Source: Lachnospiraceae bacterium (GTDB lineage Bacteria; Bacillota; Clostridia; Lachnospirales; Lachnospiraceae). Taken from it: a stretch of DNA of 49,108 nucleotides. The notes under the pieces are model-generated. The model was not told the origin of the DNA, searched no databases, and worked only from the letters and a program-made list of their open reading frames with translations. How positions within the stretch are numbered: position 1 is the first letter of the stretch; each line of letters begins with the position of its first letter. Location: contig JAFZRY010000034.1 in the NCBI GenBank assembly GCA_017619615.1, forward strand, positions 1 to 49,108. The letters run 5' to 3'. This document shows, piece by piece, positions 27,737 through 36,356 of the stretch. The translations under genes were made by a program, and so were the position numbers.

Positions 27737-28960
27737 ATGATCACCAAATTCAAAACCAATGCAGAAGTCATCGAAAACGGCGACAAGTATTTATACGGCA
27801 ACCACATCCGCATGCCCCTCGCCCTGGAAGGCGGCGACGGCGCGTGGGTGTTCGACAAGGACGGCAACAAGTACCTGGATTTCGTGGGCGGCATCGCCGT
27901 GAACGGCCTGGGCCACAACCATCCCCGCATCCAGGAATGCCTGGCGGAGCGCGCGAAGACCATCCTGCACTGCTCCAACTATTTCTACAACGAGCCGGCC
28001 GTGCAGACCGCGAAAATGATCGTGGAAAACAGCTGCTTCGACAAAGTGCTGTTCGCGAACTCCGGCGCGGAAGCCAATGAAGGCCAGATCAAGCTGGCCC
28101 GCAAATACGCGAAGGACCACGGCCATCCCGAACGCTTCGTGGTCATCACCATGAAGAATTCCTTCCACGGCCGCACCCTGGCCACCTGCACCGCGACCGG
28201 CCAGTACGGCGTGCACCGCTACTTCGAGCCGCTGCCCGACGGCTTCCGCTACGCCACGTTCAACGATCTGGACAGCGTGAAGGCCCTGGTGGACGAATAC
28301 ACCTGCGCCATCCTGACCGAGCCGGTCCAGGGCGAAGGCGGCGTCCGTCCCGCGACCCCCGAATTCCTGAAGGGCCTGCGCGAACTGTGCGACGAAAAGG
28401 GCATCCTGCTGATGTTCGACGAAGTGCAGGTCGGCTCCGGCCGCACCGGCAAGCTGTTCGCCCACCAGTACTATGGCGTGGAGCCGGATACCTGCTCCAT
28501 GGCCAAGGCGCTGGGCTCCGGCGTCCCGATCGCGGCCCTGTGCGCGCGCGGCGAAGCCTGCAACGTCCTGACCCCCGGCACCCACGGCTCCACCTTCGCG
28601 GGCGGCCCGCTGGCCTGCGCGCTGGCGATGACCACGCTGGACGTCATGCTGAACGAAGGCGTCCTGGACAACTGCGCGGAAGTCGGCGAATACTTCCGCA
28701 AGCGCGCCCACGAAGTCATCGAGAAGAACCATCCCGACACCGTGGACGAGATCCGCGGTCTGGGCCTGATCAACGGCATCCAGCTGAAGAAGGCCAGCGG
28801 CCAGCCGGTCGTGGACCTGTGCTTCAAGGACAACAACGTACTGATCAACAACACCAACGGCAACGTCCTGCGCTTCATCCCTCCGCTTATCGTCACGAAA
28901 GAAGAAGTCGACATCGTGATCAATGCGGTGGACGCCGCCATGACGAAGCTGGGGTGGTAA
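27737..28960 (+). CDS. argD: Acetylornithine aminotransferase
   Basis: A 407-residue class III, PLP-dependent aminotransferase that converts N-acetylglutamate semialdehyde to N-acetylornithine. Marks are FANSGAEANEGQIKLAR, the PLP-stacking FHGRTLATCTATGQ, the PLP-binding aspartate in LLMFDEVQVGSGRTG and the Schiff-base lysine in CSMAKALGSGVPIAAL. It lies 14 nt after argB and 2 nt before arcC. Confidence 0.96.
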   Translation: MITKFKTNAEVIENGDKYLYGNHIRMPLALEGGDGAWVFDKDGNKYLDFVGGIAVNGLGHNHPRIQECLAERAKTILHCSNYFYNEPAVQTAKMIVENSCFDKVLFANSGAEANEGQIKLARKYAKDHGHPERFVVITMKNSFHGRTLATCTATGQYGVHRYFEPLPDGFRYATFNDLDSVKALVDEYTCAILTEPVQGEGGVRPATPEFLKGLRELCDEKGILLMFDEVQVGSGRTGKLFAHQYYGVEPDTCSMAKALGSGVPIAALCARGEACNVLTPGTHGSTFAGGPLACALAMTTLDVMLNEGVLDNCAEVGEYFRKRAHEVIEKNHPDTVDEIRGLGLINGIQLKKASGQPVVDLCFKDNNVLINNTNGNVLRFIPPLIVTKEEVDIVINAVDAAMTKLGW

Positions 28961-28962
28961 AA

Positions 28963-29901
28963 ATGGAAACTGTCGTTATCGCACTGGGAGGCAACGCCCT
29001 GACCATCGGCGGGAAACTGGCGGACGCCAAGACCCAGCTGAACATCATCGACAACACTTCTCTGGAGATCGCGGACATCATCGGCCAGGGTTATAAAGTC
29101 GTCATGACCCACGGCAACGGTCCGCAGGTGGGCGGCATCGTGATGCAGAATGAAAACAGCGCCAACCTGACCCCCGCCATGCCCTTCGACGTCTGCGGCG
29201 CCATGAGCCAGGGCATGCTGGGCTACCACATTGTCCAGGGCCTGCAGCGCGCCATGCGCCTGAAGGGCCACGAGGCCTCTCCTGTCGCGGTGGTCACCCA
29301 GGTCCGCGTGGATCCGGAAGACCCCAAGTTCAAGAACCCCTCCAAGCCGATCGGCGCGTTCTACACCGAAGAGGAAGCCCGCGCCCTGATGGCCGAGAAA
29401 GGCTACACGATGAAGGAAGACGCCGGCCGCGGCTGGCGGCGCGTCGTAGCCTCCCCGATGCCCGTGGAGATCATTGAGTTGAAGGCCATCAAGGACCTGA
29501 TGGAAGCCGGCCACACGGTCATCGCCGTGGGCGGCGGCGGCGTTCCGGTCTACCGCGACGCGGACGGCGACCTGAACGGCATCGCGGCCGTCATCGACAA
29601 GGACCTCGCCTCCGAGCGCCTGGCCCAGGACCTGGACGCAGACATCTTCATGATGCTCACCGCCGTGGAAAAATGCTACATCAACTTCAAGAAGCCCGAT
29701 CAGAAGGCTTTGGACACCATGACCGTCGCCGAAGCGAAGGAATACATCGCCCAGGGCCAGTTCGCCCCCGGCTCCATGCTTCCGAAAGTGGAAGCGGCCG
29801 TCCGCTTCGTGGAAGCGCGGCCCGGCCGGAAGGTGATCATCACCACGCCGGAGAAGGCGGGCGCGGCGCTGAGAGGCGAAGCGGGCACGGTGATCCTGTA
29901 A
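28963..29901 (+). CDS. arcC: Carbamate kinase
   Basis: A 312-residue amino acid kinase family enzyme that interconverts carbamoyl phosphate plus ADP with ATP, CO2 and ammonia. It has VIALGGNALTIGG, VVMTHGNGPQVGG, the FDVCGAMSQGMLGY segment and VIAVGGGGVPVY. It is the last gene of the arginine biosynthesis operon, 2 nt after argD. Carbamate kinase normally belongs to the arginine deiminase pathway with OTC and ADI; placed here it may supply or drain carbamoyl phosphate for ArgF. No ADI or antiporter gene is in the window. Confidence 0.95.
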   Translation: METVVIALGGNALTIGGKLADAKTQLNIIDNTSLEIADIIGQGYKVVMTHGNGPQVGGIVMQNENSANLTPAMPFDVCGAMSQGMLGYHIVQGLQRAMRLKGHEASPVAVVTQVRVDPEDPKFKNPSKPIGAFYTEEEARALMAEKGYTMKEDAGRGWRRVVASPMPVEIIELKAIKDLMEAGHTVIAVGGGGVPVYRDADGDLNGIAAVIDKDLASERLAQDLDADIFMMLTAVEKCYINFKKPDQKALDTMTVAEAKEYIAQGQFAPGSMLPKVEAAVRFVEARPGRKVIITTPEKAGAALRGEAGTVIL

Positions 29902-29925
29902 GCGGAGATCCGGACATCACAAAAC

Positions 29926-29953
29926 AAAAAGGGCGGCTGCGGCCGTCCTTTTT
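29926..29953. terminator. Bidirectional terminator between arcC and a lipoprotein gene
   Basis: A stem of the form AAGGGCGGC / GCCGTCCTT, flanked by A-run and T-run on both strands, lies between two convergent genes. Confidence 0.85.
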
Positions 29954-29986
29954 CATGTCCTGTTCCCGGAACAGCACTCTCCTGTT

Positions 29987-30586
29987 TTACCGGAACTTCA
30001 CACTGACCGAATCCAGCGTCTTCTGTTCCGTCGAAGTGAACTCGAGCCCGGAGATCTTGTTGAAAAACAGTTCCAGGGTCCCGCTTTCCGCCGCGCTCCG
30101 GCTGACGGAATAGACCAGGGTCCCTTCGCGGGACTCTTCCGGCTGCAGGACTGCGCCGCGGAGGGTCTTGTCATAGCCGATCAGGAGCGATGCTTTCACT
30201 TTCTGTCCTCCTTCCTGAAACTCGTCCTGCAGGTAGTCATAGCCGGAGATATCGACGACCGGGAGGAAGGCGCGCTCCGCGCCGGCGCCGTTGGTGATGT
30301 TCAGGGAGACGATCGCGTATAATTCGTCTTTGCCGGCGTTATAACTGACGATGTCGGAGAGTTTGACGGTGTCCGTGAAGGCAAGCCCGCGGACTTCGAC
30401 CGTCCAGTCGTCGATGGTAAGCGTTTCCGCCTGGAACGGAAGGACCGCTTCGTAAGCCGTCGTACCGGGTTCTTCGGCAGGGGCTTCCGTGGTCTCTTCT
30501 TTCTTTTCGCCGCAGGCGGCGAGGCTGAGCAGGAAGAGAGAGATCAGGAACAGCAGAACCGGTTTGGAAAACTTATTACGAGTCAT
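29987..30586 (-). CDS. Putative lipoprotein with a DUF4352-like domain
   Basis: A 199-residue protein with a lipoprotein signal peptide (lipobox LAAC), an acidic Glu/Thr/Pro linker (about 27-43), then a beta-rich domain with WTVEVRGLAFTDTV, DELYAIVSLNITNGAG and PEESREGTLVYSVSRSA. The alternation resembles DUF4352 lipoproteins of Firmicutes, which share an immunoglobulin-like fold and have no known function. It follows the glycosyltransferase by 22 nt on the same strand. Confidence 0.65.
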   Translation of the reverse strand: MTRNKFSKPVLLFLISLFLLSLAACGEKKEETTEAPAEEPGTTAYEAVLPFQAETLTIDDWTVEVRGLAFTDTVKLSDIVSYNAGKDELYAIVSLNITNGAGAERAFLPVVDISGYDYLQDEFQEGGQKVKASLLIGYDKTLRGAVLQPEESREGTLVYSVSRSAAESGTLELFFNKISGLEFTSTEQKTLDSVSVKFR

Positions 30587-30608
30587 TTTGCAATCCTCTG
30601 ACTAATTA

Positions 30609-31599
30609 TTATTTCTTCTCTGGCCGGAGCGCATACAAGGCGCTGACGAAGCCAAAGGAAAGCGGCGATGCGGAACGCGTCGGCACGGAGAGGATCCGTC
30701 CGCCTGCCCGCCAGTTCCGGCGGCCGAAAAGGGGGACGTTTTTCCGGATATAGGCGGAAACTTCTTTCAGCTGCGCGGCATACCGTTCCCGTTCTTCCCG
30801 CGGGGCGGCATGACAGGCGTGCCACAGCTTTGCCGCGGCCCGGACGCACTGCTGCCGGCAGGTTTCGGTCAGGAGAAGGTCATCCGGGGCGCAGGCGAGA
30901 AAGAAATCACAGCGTTCTTTTACAGCCAGCCAGCAGTCATAGCGGTTCCGAATGCTGCACGTGCGGGCGATGCTCCCTTCCCGTTCCCGGTAATGGTACA
31001 GGATGTCCCGGACCGTGGCGACGGTTTCGCAGCCGTAGAATATCCGGTACATGACCGAGACGTCTTCGAAGACCCGGCCTTCCGGAAAGCGGACCGTTTC
31101 AAAGCATTCTTTCCGCCAGATCTTATTCATCATGCGGCTGCTCATTTTGCCGAGGGTCAGGGCCTTCGCCGCGTCCGGACCGGTGTAAAGGCGGTCGCCG
31201 TACCGGAACTGCCGTGTCCTGTCCGATCGTTCCAGATATTCGCCGCAGACGACGACGTCTGCGTTCTTCGCAAGGACGGCGGAGACGAGGCGTTCTACCA
31301 TGTCGTCCTCCAGCCAGTCGTCGCTGTCGGCAAACACCAGATAGTCGCTGTCCGTTTCCATGGCGGCCCGGATGCCCAGATTCCGTGCGGCGGACAGGCC
31401 CCGGTTTTCCGTATGGAAGAACGCGGACGCGGGCGTCGTTTCCGGCATAGCGGTCGCAGATCTGTCCGCAGGCGTCCGGCGAGCCGTCATCCACCAGGAT
31501 GATGTCCAGGTCGTGCCAGGTCTGCCGGAGGATGCTGTCCAGGCATGCTTCCAGATAGGGTTCCACTTTATAAACCGGTACGATAACGCTGATCAGCAA
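30609..31599 (-). pseudogene. Family 2 glycosyltransferase broken by a frameshift
   Basis: Two frames together make one GT2 enzyme of about 330 residues. The first frame (from a TTG at 31599, with AGGAG upstream) has LISVIVPVYKVEPYLEACLD and ILVDDGSPDACGQICDRYAG. The second, in another frame, continues with HTENRGLSAARNLGIRAAM, the DSDDW metal and sugar site, and the rest to 30609. The break is at about 31413-31423, where one extra base (a T on the coding strand) separates DARVRV from FHTENRG. This is either a real inactivating mutation or an assembly error. The intact protein would extend a surface polysaccharide. A DUF4352-like lipoprotein gene follows. Confidence 0.85.
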
Positions 31600-31628
31600 C
31601 GGGGCGGTACTCCTTTGTGCAGAAGAAT

Positions 31629-31653
31629 GGGGCGGACAGGATCCGTCCGCCCC
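31629..31653 (-). terminator. Hairpin after the DUF4428 gene
   Basis: Arms GGGGCGGAC / GTCCGCCCC (9 bp) with a 7-nt loop. It lies 25 nt beyond the stop of the DUF4428 gene. The minus-strand tail (ATTCTTCT) is only partly T-rich. Confidence 0.5.
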
Positions 31654-31678
31654 TGGTTTTTGCCGGCCGGCCGGGCGG

Positions 31679-32890
31679 TTACGCCCAGGGATCCGAGCTC
31701 TTCGGGACTCGGATGCCGGCCAGGATGCCGGTGTGGTTCCACAGGAACCATTCGTCCGTGGAAGGCTTGTGGCGCAGGGTCACGGGGCGTTCGGAATCGG
31801 CGCCGCCGGACTTGAGGTACAGGGTGATGTAGCCCTGGTCGAACTGGTCGCGGCTGTGGGCGGATTCGATCACACGGATGGTGTAAGGCTGATTCGGCGT
31901 GTAATCATTCTCCGGCGTCGCTCCGTCGAAATAAGAACGGGGGATGTAGCCCTTGCCGTCCATGAAGCGGTCCTTGATGAAGGATTTATCCACGTTGGAG
32001 AGCGGCTGCGGGCCCTTCAGGGCGTCAATCATGGCGAAGCAGGTATCCCGGTCTTCCGGGAAACGGCAGAACGCCGCGACGGCCATGGCCGCGACCGCGA
32101 AGGGGTCGTGGAAACTGACGCCGGGCAGGGTCAGCAGTTCGCTGACGCTCTTCGGCAGGGACGGGAACACGAACGTGTTCGGACCGGCGGCTGCGGTGGC
32201 TGCGGCGGCCGGAGCGGCGGCCGGAGCCGGGGCTTCTTCCTCCTTAGGCTCTGAATAACTGACGCAGGCGCAGAACTTGTCCAGCGCGGCGCGGAGCTCG
32301 TCGAATTCGGCCTTGATCTCCTTGAATTCCGCCTGATGCACCGCCGCGGGCTGTCCGTTCACGACCACGCTCTTCTCCTTCACGCTGCGGAAGGGCTCGA
32401 AGGCCATGTCGTCAAAGTACGGATGGTTCACCAGCAGGCGGACCTTGAAGTCGTATTCGTAGGTGTACTGCGGCGGGTCGTAGCTGACCATCTTGCCTTC
32501 CGCGTTCCTGGTCTTCTCCTCGTCCTGATCCACTTTCACCGCGGCTTCGTAGCCGGTCAGGGCGGACAGGTCCACGACGTCCGGGTTTTCCTTGATCCAG
32601 TTGTCGGAGCGGGTCACGATGAACTGGCCTTTGCCTTCGTCCAGGACCAGTTTGGTCTGGTTGCCGAACGTTTTGGTGGGCGTGAAGGCCGTCACTTTGG
32701 CCTGATTGGCCTCGCGGTAGGCGAGCTGGCCCTTGATCTCTTCCACGGTGCTGTGGCGGCGGTCGGAGAACCAGGGGGACAGCAGGCGCTGGCAGTCCTT
32801 GCACATGTTGCCGTCCTCGAGTTTCTTGTTGCCGAGAAGGCCGATCTTGCTGCCGCAGATGTCGCAGTATTTCTTGTCAAAAAGGCCCAT
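31679..32890 (-). CDS. DUF4428 zinc-finger protein
   Basis: A 403-residue protein beginning with a DUF4428-type zinc ribbon: CDICGSKIGLLGNKKLEDG, then CKDC (residues 9-35). A middle domain follows, then an Ala/Pro-rich linker (about 228-250), then a C-terminal domain with SFHDPFAVAAMAVAAFCRFPED and a YIPRSYFDGATPENDYTP segment that recalls the DUF6935 family. The start at 32890 follows AGGAGAG; upstream in-frame codons would encode a hairpin region. It ends the ydjGHI-like operon. Its function is unknown. Confidence 0.75.
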   Translation of the reverse strand: MGLFDKKYCDICGSKIGLLGNKKLEDGNMCKDCQRLLSPWFSDRRHSTVEEIKGQLAYREANQAKVTAFTPTKTFGNQTKLVLDEGKGQFIVTRSDNWIKENPDVVDLSALTGYEAAVKVDQDEEKTRNAEGKMVSYDPPQYTYEYDFKVRLLVNHPYFDDMAFEPFRSVKEKSVVVNGQPAAVHQAEFKEIKAEFDELRAALDKFCACVSYSEPKEEEAPAPAAAPAAAATAAAGPNTFVFPSLPKSVSELLTLPGVSFHDPFAVAAMAVAAFCRFPEDRDTCFAMIDALKGPQPLSNVDKSFIKDRFMDGKGYIPRSYFDGATPENDYTPNQPYTIRVIESAHSRDQFDQGYITLYLKSGGADSERPVTLRHKPSTDEWFLWNHTGILAGIRVPKSSDPWA

Positions 32891-32909
32891 GGTCTCTCCT
32901 TTCTCAAAA

Positions 32910-32928
32910 GGGCGGCCGACGGCCGCCC
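32910..32928 (-). terminator. Terminator-like hairpin inside the operon
   Basis: GGGCGGCCG / CGGCCGCCC around a single base, followed on the minus strand by TTTTG, then directly by the ribosome site of the DUF4428 gene. It probably lowers transcription into DUF4428 instead of stopping it. Confidence 0.45.
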
Positions 32929-32983
32929 CCATGGGTTGGCATGGGGAAAGCCGCCGGCTGTCCCCACAGGTTTTTCAGCGTGA

Positions 32984-34204
32984 TTATTCCGGTCTCTTGG
33001 CGCCGCAGGTCGGGCAGAAGTTGCCGGTGCAGACCGCGCCGCAGGTCGGGCAGGTCCAGGTGGCGGGAGCGGGCTTCTTGGTGCCGCACTGCGAGCAGAA
33101 GTTGCCGACAGCGGTATTGCCGCAGGTCGGGCAGACCCAGGCGCCGGCCTGAGGAGCCGCCTGCACGGGCTGTGCCGCCTGCTGCGCGCCCTGGGCGTAC
33201 AGGCCGGAGATCGTGCTGCCCGCGGTGTTCATGGTCATGCCCACGCCCATCAGGCCGGCCATGGCGCCGTTCTCGTTGGCGGCCGCCGTGTTGATGGCCT
33301 GGCCCACGGAAGCGGTCATGTAGCCCGCGCCCAGGTTCGGGTTGGACAGGGTCGCCGCGGTCTGCAGCTGCTTGATGCGCTCCTGATCCTCTTCGGGAAG
33401 CGTCACGGTGGAGAAGGCCACGCTGACCACTTCCAGGCCGCGGAGCTGTCCCCATTTCTCGGACAGGACTTCGTTCATGGCCTTTTCAACGGTGGTGTTG
33501 TGCAGCAGGATCTCATTCGGACGCATTTCCATCGCGCTCAGTTTGGCCAGGGCAGGCTGCAGGGCGCTGATGAATTCGCTCTTTAACTGGGTATCCAGCT
33601 CTTCGCGGCGGTATTCGCGCGGGACGTTGCCGCAGACCTTGGAATAGAACAGCAGCGGGTCCGCGATGCGGTAGGAGAACACGCCGGCGCAGCGCAGGGA
33701 GACGTCCAGGTCGATGCCGACCTTGCTGTCCACGATGCGGAACGGGATCGGGTTGGGCGTACCGAACTTGTTGTCCAGCAGTTCCTTGGTGTTGAAGTAG
33801 TAGATCCGCTGATCATGGCCGGTCTCGCCGCCGTAGGCGAAACGCTTGCCGACCAGTTTGAAGGTCTCCTTGATGCTGTCCCAGAGCTTGCCGGTGAAAA
33901 TGCTGGGTTCACTGGAAGCGTCCCAGGTGAAGCGGCCGGGCTCGGCGCAGAATTCCACGACCTGGCCGTCGTCCACGATGATCATGGCCTGGCCGTCCGC
34001 CACTGCGATGCCGGAGCCGTTGGTGATGATGTTGTCGCTGCCCTTGTTATTGGAGCCGCCGAAGAGGGTGTTGGTAGTGCCCGTCTTCTTGACGCCCTTG
34101 GTCATCAGGATGTCCTTGTCCATGGCTTCGCAGTAGAAATACTCCTTCCACTGATCCGCCAGAGTGCTCGTTAAAGCGCCTAAACCTGCACTGATAAGTC
34201 CCAT
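32984..34204 (-). CDS. SPFH-domain / virion-core-like protein, YdjI type
   Basis: A 406-residue protein. The SPFH-like N-terminal two-thirds contain YFYCEAMDKDILMTKGVKK, the VVEFCAEPGRFTWDASSEPS segment and FGTPNPIPFRIVD. An Ala/Gly/Met-rich helical segment (about 285-345) follows. The end has two zinc ribbons (CPTCGNTAVGNFCSQCG and CPTCGAVCTGNFCPTCG). This matches the YdjI family of B. subtilis, which is made with PspA, YdjG and YdjH under envelope stress. It follows the TPM protein and precedes DUF4428. Confidence 0.88.
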   Translation of the reverse strand: MGLISAGLGALTSTLADQWKEYFYCEAMDKDILMTKGVKKTGTTNTLFGGSNNKGSDNIITNGSGIAVADGQAMIIVDDGQVVEFCAEPGRFTWDASSEPSIFTGKLWDSIKETFKLVGKRFAYGGETGHDQRIYYFNTKELLDNKFGTPNPIPFRIVDSKVGIDLDVSLRCAGVFSYRIADPLLFYSKVCGNVPREYRREELDTQLKSEFISALQPALAKLSAMEMRPNEILLHNTTVEKAMNEVLSEKWGQLRGLEVVSVAFSTVTLPEEDQERIKQLQTAATLSNPNLGAGYMTASVGQAINTAAANENGAMAGLMGVGMTMNTAGSTISGLYAQGAQQAAQPVQAAPQAGAWVCPTCGNTAVGNFCSQCGTKKPAPATWTCPTCGAVCTGNFCPTCGAKRPE

Positions 34205-34279
34205 AATCTTTTCTCCTTTTCTCTTTCTTATGGTCTGTTGGTTGATTTTTCTATGTCAGCCGCCCGGAGGCGGTTCATT

Positions 34280-35095
34280 TTAGAAACTGTGGCCGCCGCC
34301 CCCGCCGTGGCTGAAGCCGGAGGAGCCGATGTGGATGCCGCCGCCCCCGCCGCCTTCGCGGTGCTCCGTCTGGCGCGCGGTCTGCGTGATATTGCTGTAC
34401 AGGAACATCTCATTCTGGCGCCGGACATTGAAGCTGCCGGGGATCATGTACGAGCCGGCCGAAGTGGCCATGTGCACGTTGTTCATGCCGCCCTTCATGC
34501 CCTTGGTGGCGAGCCAGCCCACGAGCAGGCCGATGGCCAGGCAGACAGCCACGGTGCCGAGGGACGGCGGATAGAAGCCCAGACGGTACTTGGTCTCGAT
34601 CAGCTTCAGGTACGTTTCCGCCGCGCCTTCATACTCCGCGCGCGTCAGGTTTTCGTAGATCTTCTCGTAGATGTAGTCCATCTTCGACTGGAAGCGGTTG
34701 ATCTCCTTGCCCGTGGTGACGATGCAGTATTCCCGGTTCTGGTAATCCATGTTCACGCACAGGATGATGCCGTCCTTTTCCTGGCCGCCGCAGTAGACGA
34801 AATCGTAATAGTCCTCCGTAAAGGCCTGGATGTCGTAATATCTCTGGCCGCCTTTGAGCTCGTCCCGCTGCATGTCGGTCACGGTGAGGATCACGATATT
34901 GGTCTGGTACTTGCTCTCCAGTTCGGCGATCTTCGCGCCGAGCTCCATTTCCGCCGTCGGCTTCAGGATGTCGGCTTCGTCGATGATCTGCGGGCAGGCC
35001 TGACCCGCCGCCAGCGCGCGCCGGCTTCCCGCGAAGGGCAGCAGCACGCCCAGCAGGAGCAGGATCCCGAAAAATGCGAACAGTCTCTTTTTCAT
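34280..35095 (-). CDS. TPM-domain protein, YdjH/YgcG type
   Basis: A 271-residue protein with a signal peptide (about 1-30), a TPM domain (about 35-160, with IIDEADILKPTAEMELGAKI and NIVILTVTDM), one membrane helix near 178-196 (LGTVAVCLAIGLLVGWLAT) and a glycine-rich tail ending GGGGGHSF. In this family the TPM domain faces the outside, and the tail resembles that of YgcG proteins. It lies between the zinc-ribbon and SPFH-like genes in the order of the ydjGHI operon. It starts 12 nt after the preceding stop. Confidence 0.88.
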   Translation of the reverse strand: MKKRLFAFFGILLLLGVLLPFAGSRRALAAGQACPQIIDEADILKPTAEMELGAKIAELESKYQTNIVILTVTDMQRDELKGGQRYYDIQAFTEDYYDFVYCGGQEKDGIILCVNMDYQNREYCIVTTGKEINRFQSKMDYIYEKIYENLTRAEYEGAAETYLKLIETKYRLGFYPPSLGTVAVCLAIGLLVGWLATKGMKGGMNNVHMATSAGSYMIPGSFNVRRQNEMFLYSNITQTARQTEHREGGGGGGIHIGSSGFSHGGGGGHSF

Positions 35096-35107
35096 GATCC
35101 GGCCCTC

Positions 35108-36175
35108 CTACAGAATAAACGTGGCGAACGCCAGCGCCGCGGCGAACACGGCCGCGCCGATGCCCAGCATGTATCTGGTGGAACGGCGGCTGTCCACGGG
35201 CAGTTCGCCCACCATTTTGCCGGTCTGGCCGTTGACGGCGTATTCATACTTCTGGCCGTTGAAGCTGGTGGTGATGAAATACACCGGAAGGAGCACGTAA
35301 TTGACCTGCGTGTGATCCAGCGCGATGTTGCTGCGGCTGGGGGTCAGGGTCGCATAATAGCCGCGCACCGCCGAAGTGAACGTGGTAGCCACGCTGCTCT
35401 TGATGCGGCTGGTGGCGCGGGGCAGGCAGTAGTCCGCGTCCTGATCGAAACGGTCCGCCACAAAGCCGCTCAGGTAGCCGTAGGCAAAATCCTGGATGTC
35501 GCTGAAATCGAAGGGCTCCAGCGAATCCATCAGCGGGTCGCCCATGCGCATGCTGCCGTCCACCGGGACTTTGGAGAAGCCGACTTCGCCTTCGCATTCC
35601 ACGTAGTAGAAGCTGGTCTCGGTGTAGTTGTAGCGGGCGTCGCTCCAGGCGCGCACGCGGGTGCCGTTGAAGCCCATCGTGCCGTCGGCGTGGCAGTCAT
35701 ACAGCCAGAAAGGCACGTACAGGCCCTGGATCTTTTCAATCTTCTGGTCCGTGATGAAGTTCTTCGGGAGCAGTTTGTGCCCCTTGCAGTAATTCGCGAC
35801 GATCTCTTTGAGCTGCTTTTTGTCCACGCGGAAGGGGATGATGCCGTTGGGCTTGATCAGGCCGCTGACGTTCTCTTCCATCACGATGGCGTTGCCGCAG
35901 TAAGGGCAGAGGCTCGCCGCCGTGGTGGCGTCCGTCACGACCTCCGCGCCGCAGGATCTGCAGACGTAGGAGACCGTCCCCTCCAGGGATTCCCCGGAGA
36001 CGTTTTCCTTGTAGTCGCCCCAGTCGAATTCGGCGTCGGCGTTGACGTCCGCGTTCTGGACGGTCTCGAAATCGAAGTCGCCGCCGCAGTATTCGCAGGT
36101 GAAACGCCGTTTCTCCGCGCTGTACATCAGCGGGGAGCCGCAGTTGGGACATTTGAATGATACCAGTTCACTCAT
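35108..36175 (-). CDS. Zinc-ribbon membrane protein, YdjG type
   Basis: A 355-residue protein with two zinc ribbons in its first 95 residues (CPNCGSPL...CEYCGG and CRSCGAEV...CPYCGNAI), a large beta-rich middle (GLYVPFWLYDCHADG, RVRAWSDARYNYTETSFYYV), and one C-terminal membrane helix (about 333-352). This is the YdjG type, a TFIIB-like zinc ribbon protein. It is the first gene of the operon with the TPM, SPFH-like and DUF4428 genes. Confidence 0.85.
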   Translation of the reverse strand: MSELVSFKCPNCGSPLMYSAEKRRFTCEYCGGDFDFETVQNADVNADAEFDWGDYKENVSGESLEGTVSYVCRSCGAEVVTDATTAASLCPYCGNAIVMEENVSGLIKPNGIIPFRVDKKQLKEIVANYCKGHKLLPKNFITDQKIEKIQGLYVPFWLYDCHADGTMGFNGTRVRAWSDARYNYTETSFYYVECEGEVGFSKVPVDGSMRMGDPLMDSLEPFDFSDIQDFAYGYLSGFVADRFDQDADYCLPRATSRIKSSVATTFTSAVRGYYATLTPSRSNIALDHTQVNYVLLPVYFITTSFNGQKYEYAVNGQTGKMVGELPVDSRRSTRYMLGIGAAVFAAALAFATFIL

Positions 36176-36283
36176 AGGGAACTCCGTTTTTCAGGGGCGG
36201 ACGGGACTGCGGTCCCTCCGCCGTGCTTTTTTACCATACGGGAAAATCCCCCGTCAGGGGACCCGTTTTGCTTTTCCACAAAC

Positions 36284-36311
36284 AATATAACATAAATCGT
36301 ATCCTTTTCAA
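36284..36311 (-). promoter_or_regulatory. Promoter of the ydjGHI-like operon
   Basis: On the minus strand TTGAAA (36306-36311), 16 nt, then TATATT (36284-36289). The leader of about 100 nt contains GC-rich hairpins (around 36243-36265). No sigma-W-like motif was found, in contrast to B. subtilis. Confidence 0.5.
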
Positions 36312-36321
36312 GTTTTTTAAG

Positions 36322-36350
36322 TGGAAAAAGCGGGGAAAATGTTGTAAAGT
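36322..36350 (+). promoter_or_regulatory. Candidate promoter of the shikimate operon
   Basis: TGGAAA (36322-36327), 17 nt, then TAAAGT (36345-36350). The RNA start would fall at 36357, the A of the aroF ATG. No Shine-Dalgarno site is seen before aroF, which fits a leaderless message, but the hexamers are weak. Confidence 0.35.
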
Positions 36351-36356
36351 AAAGCC

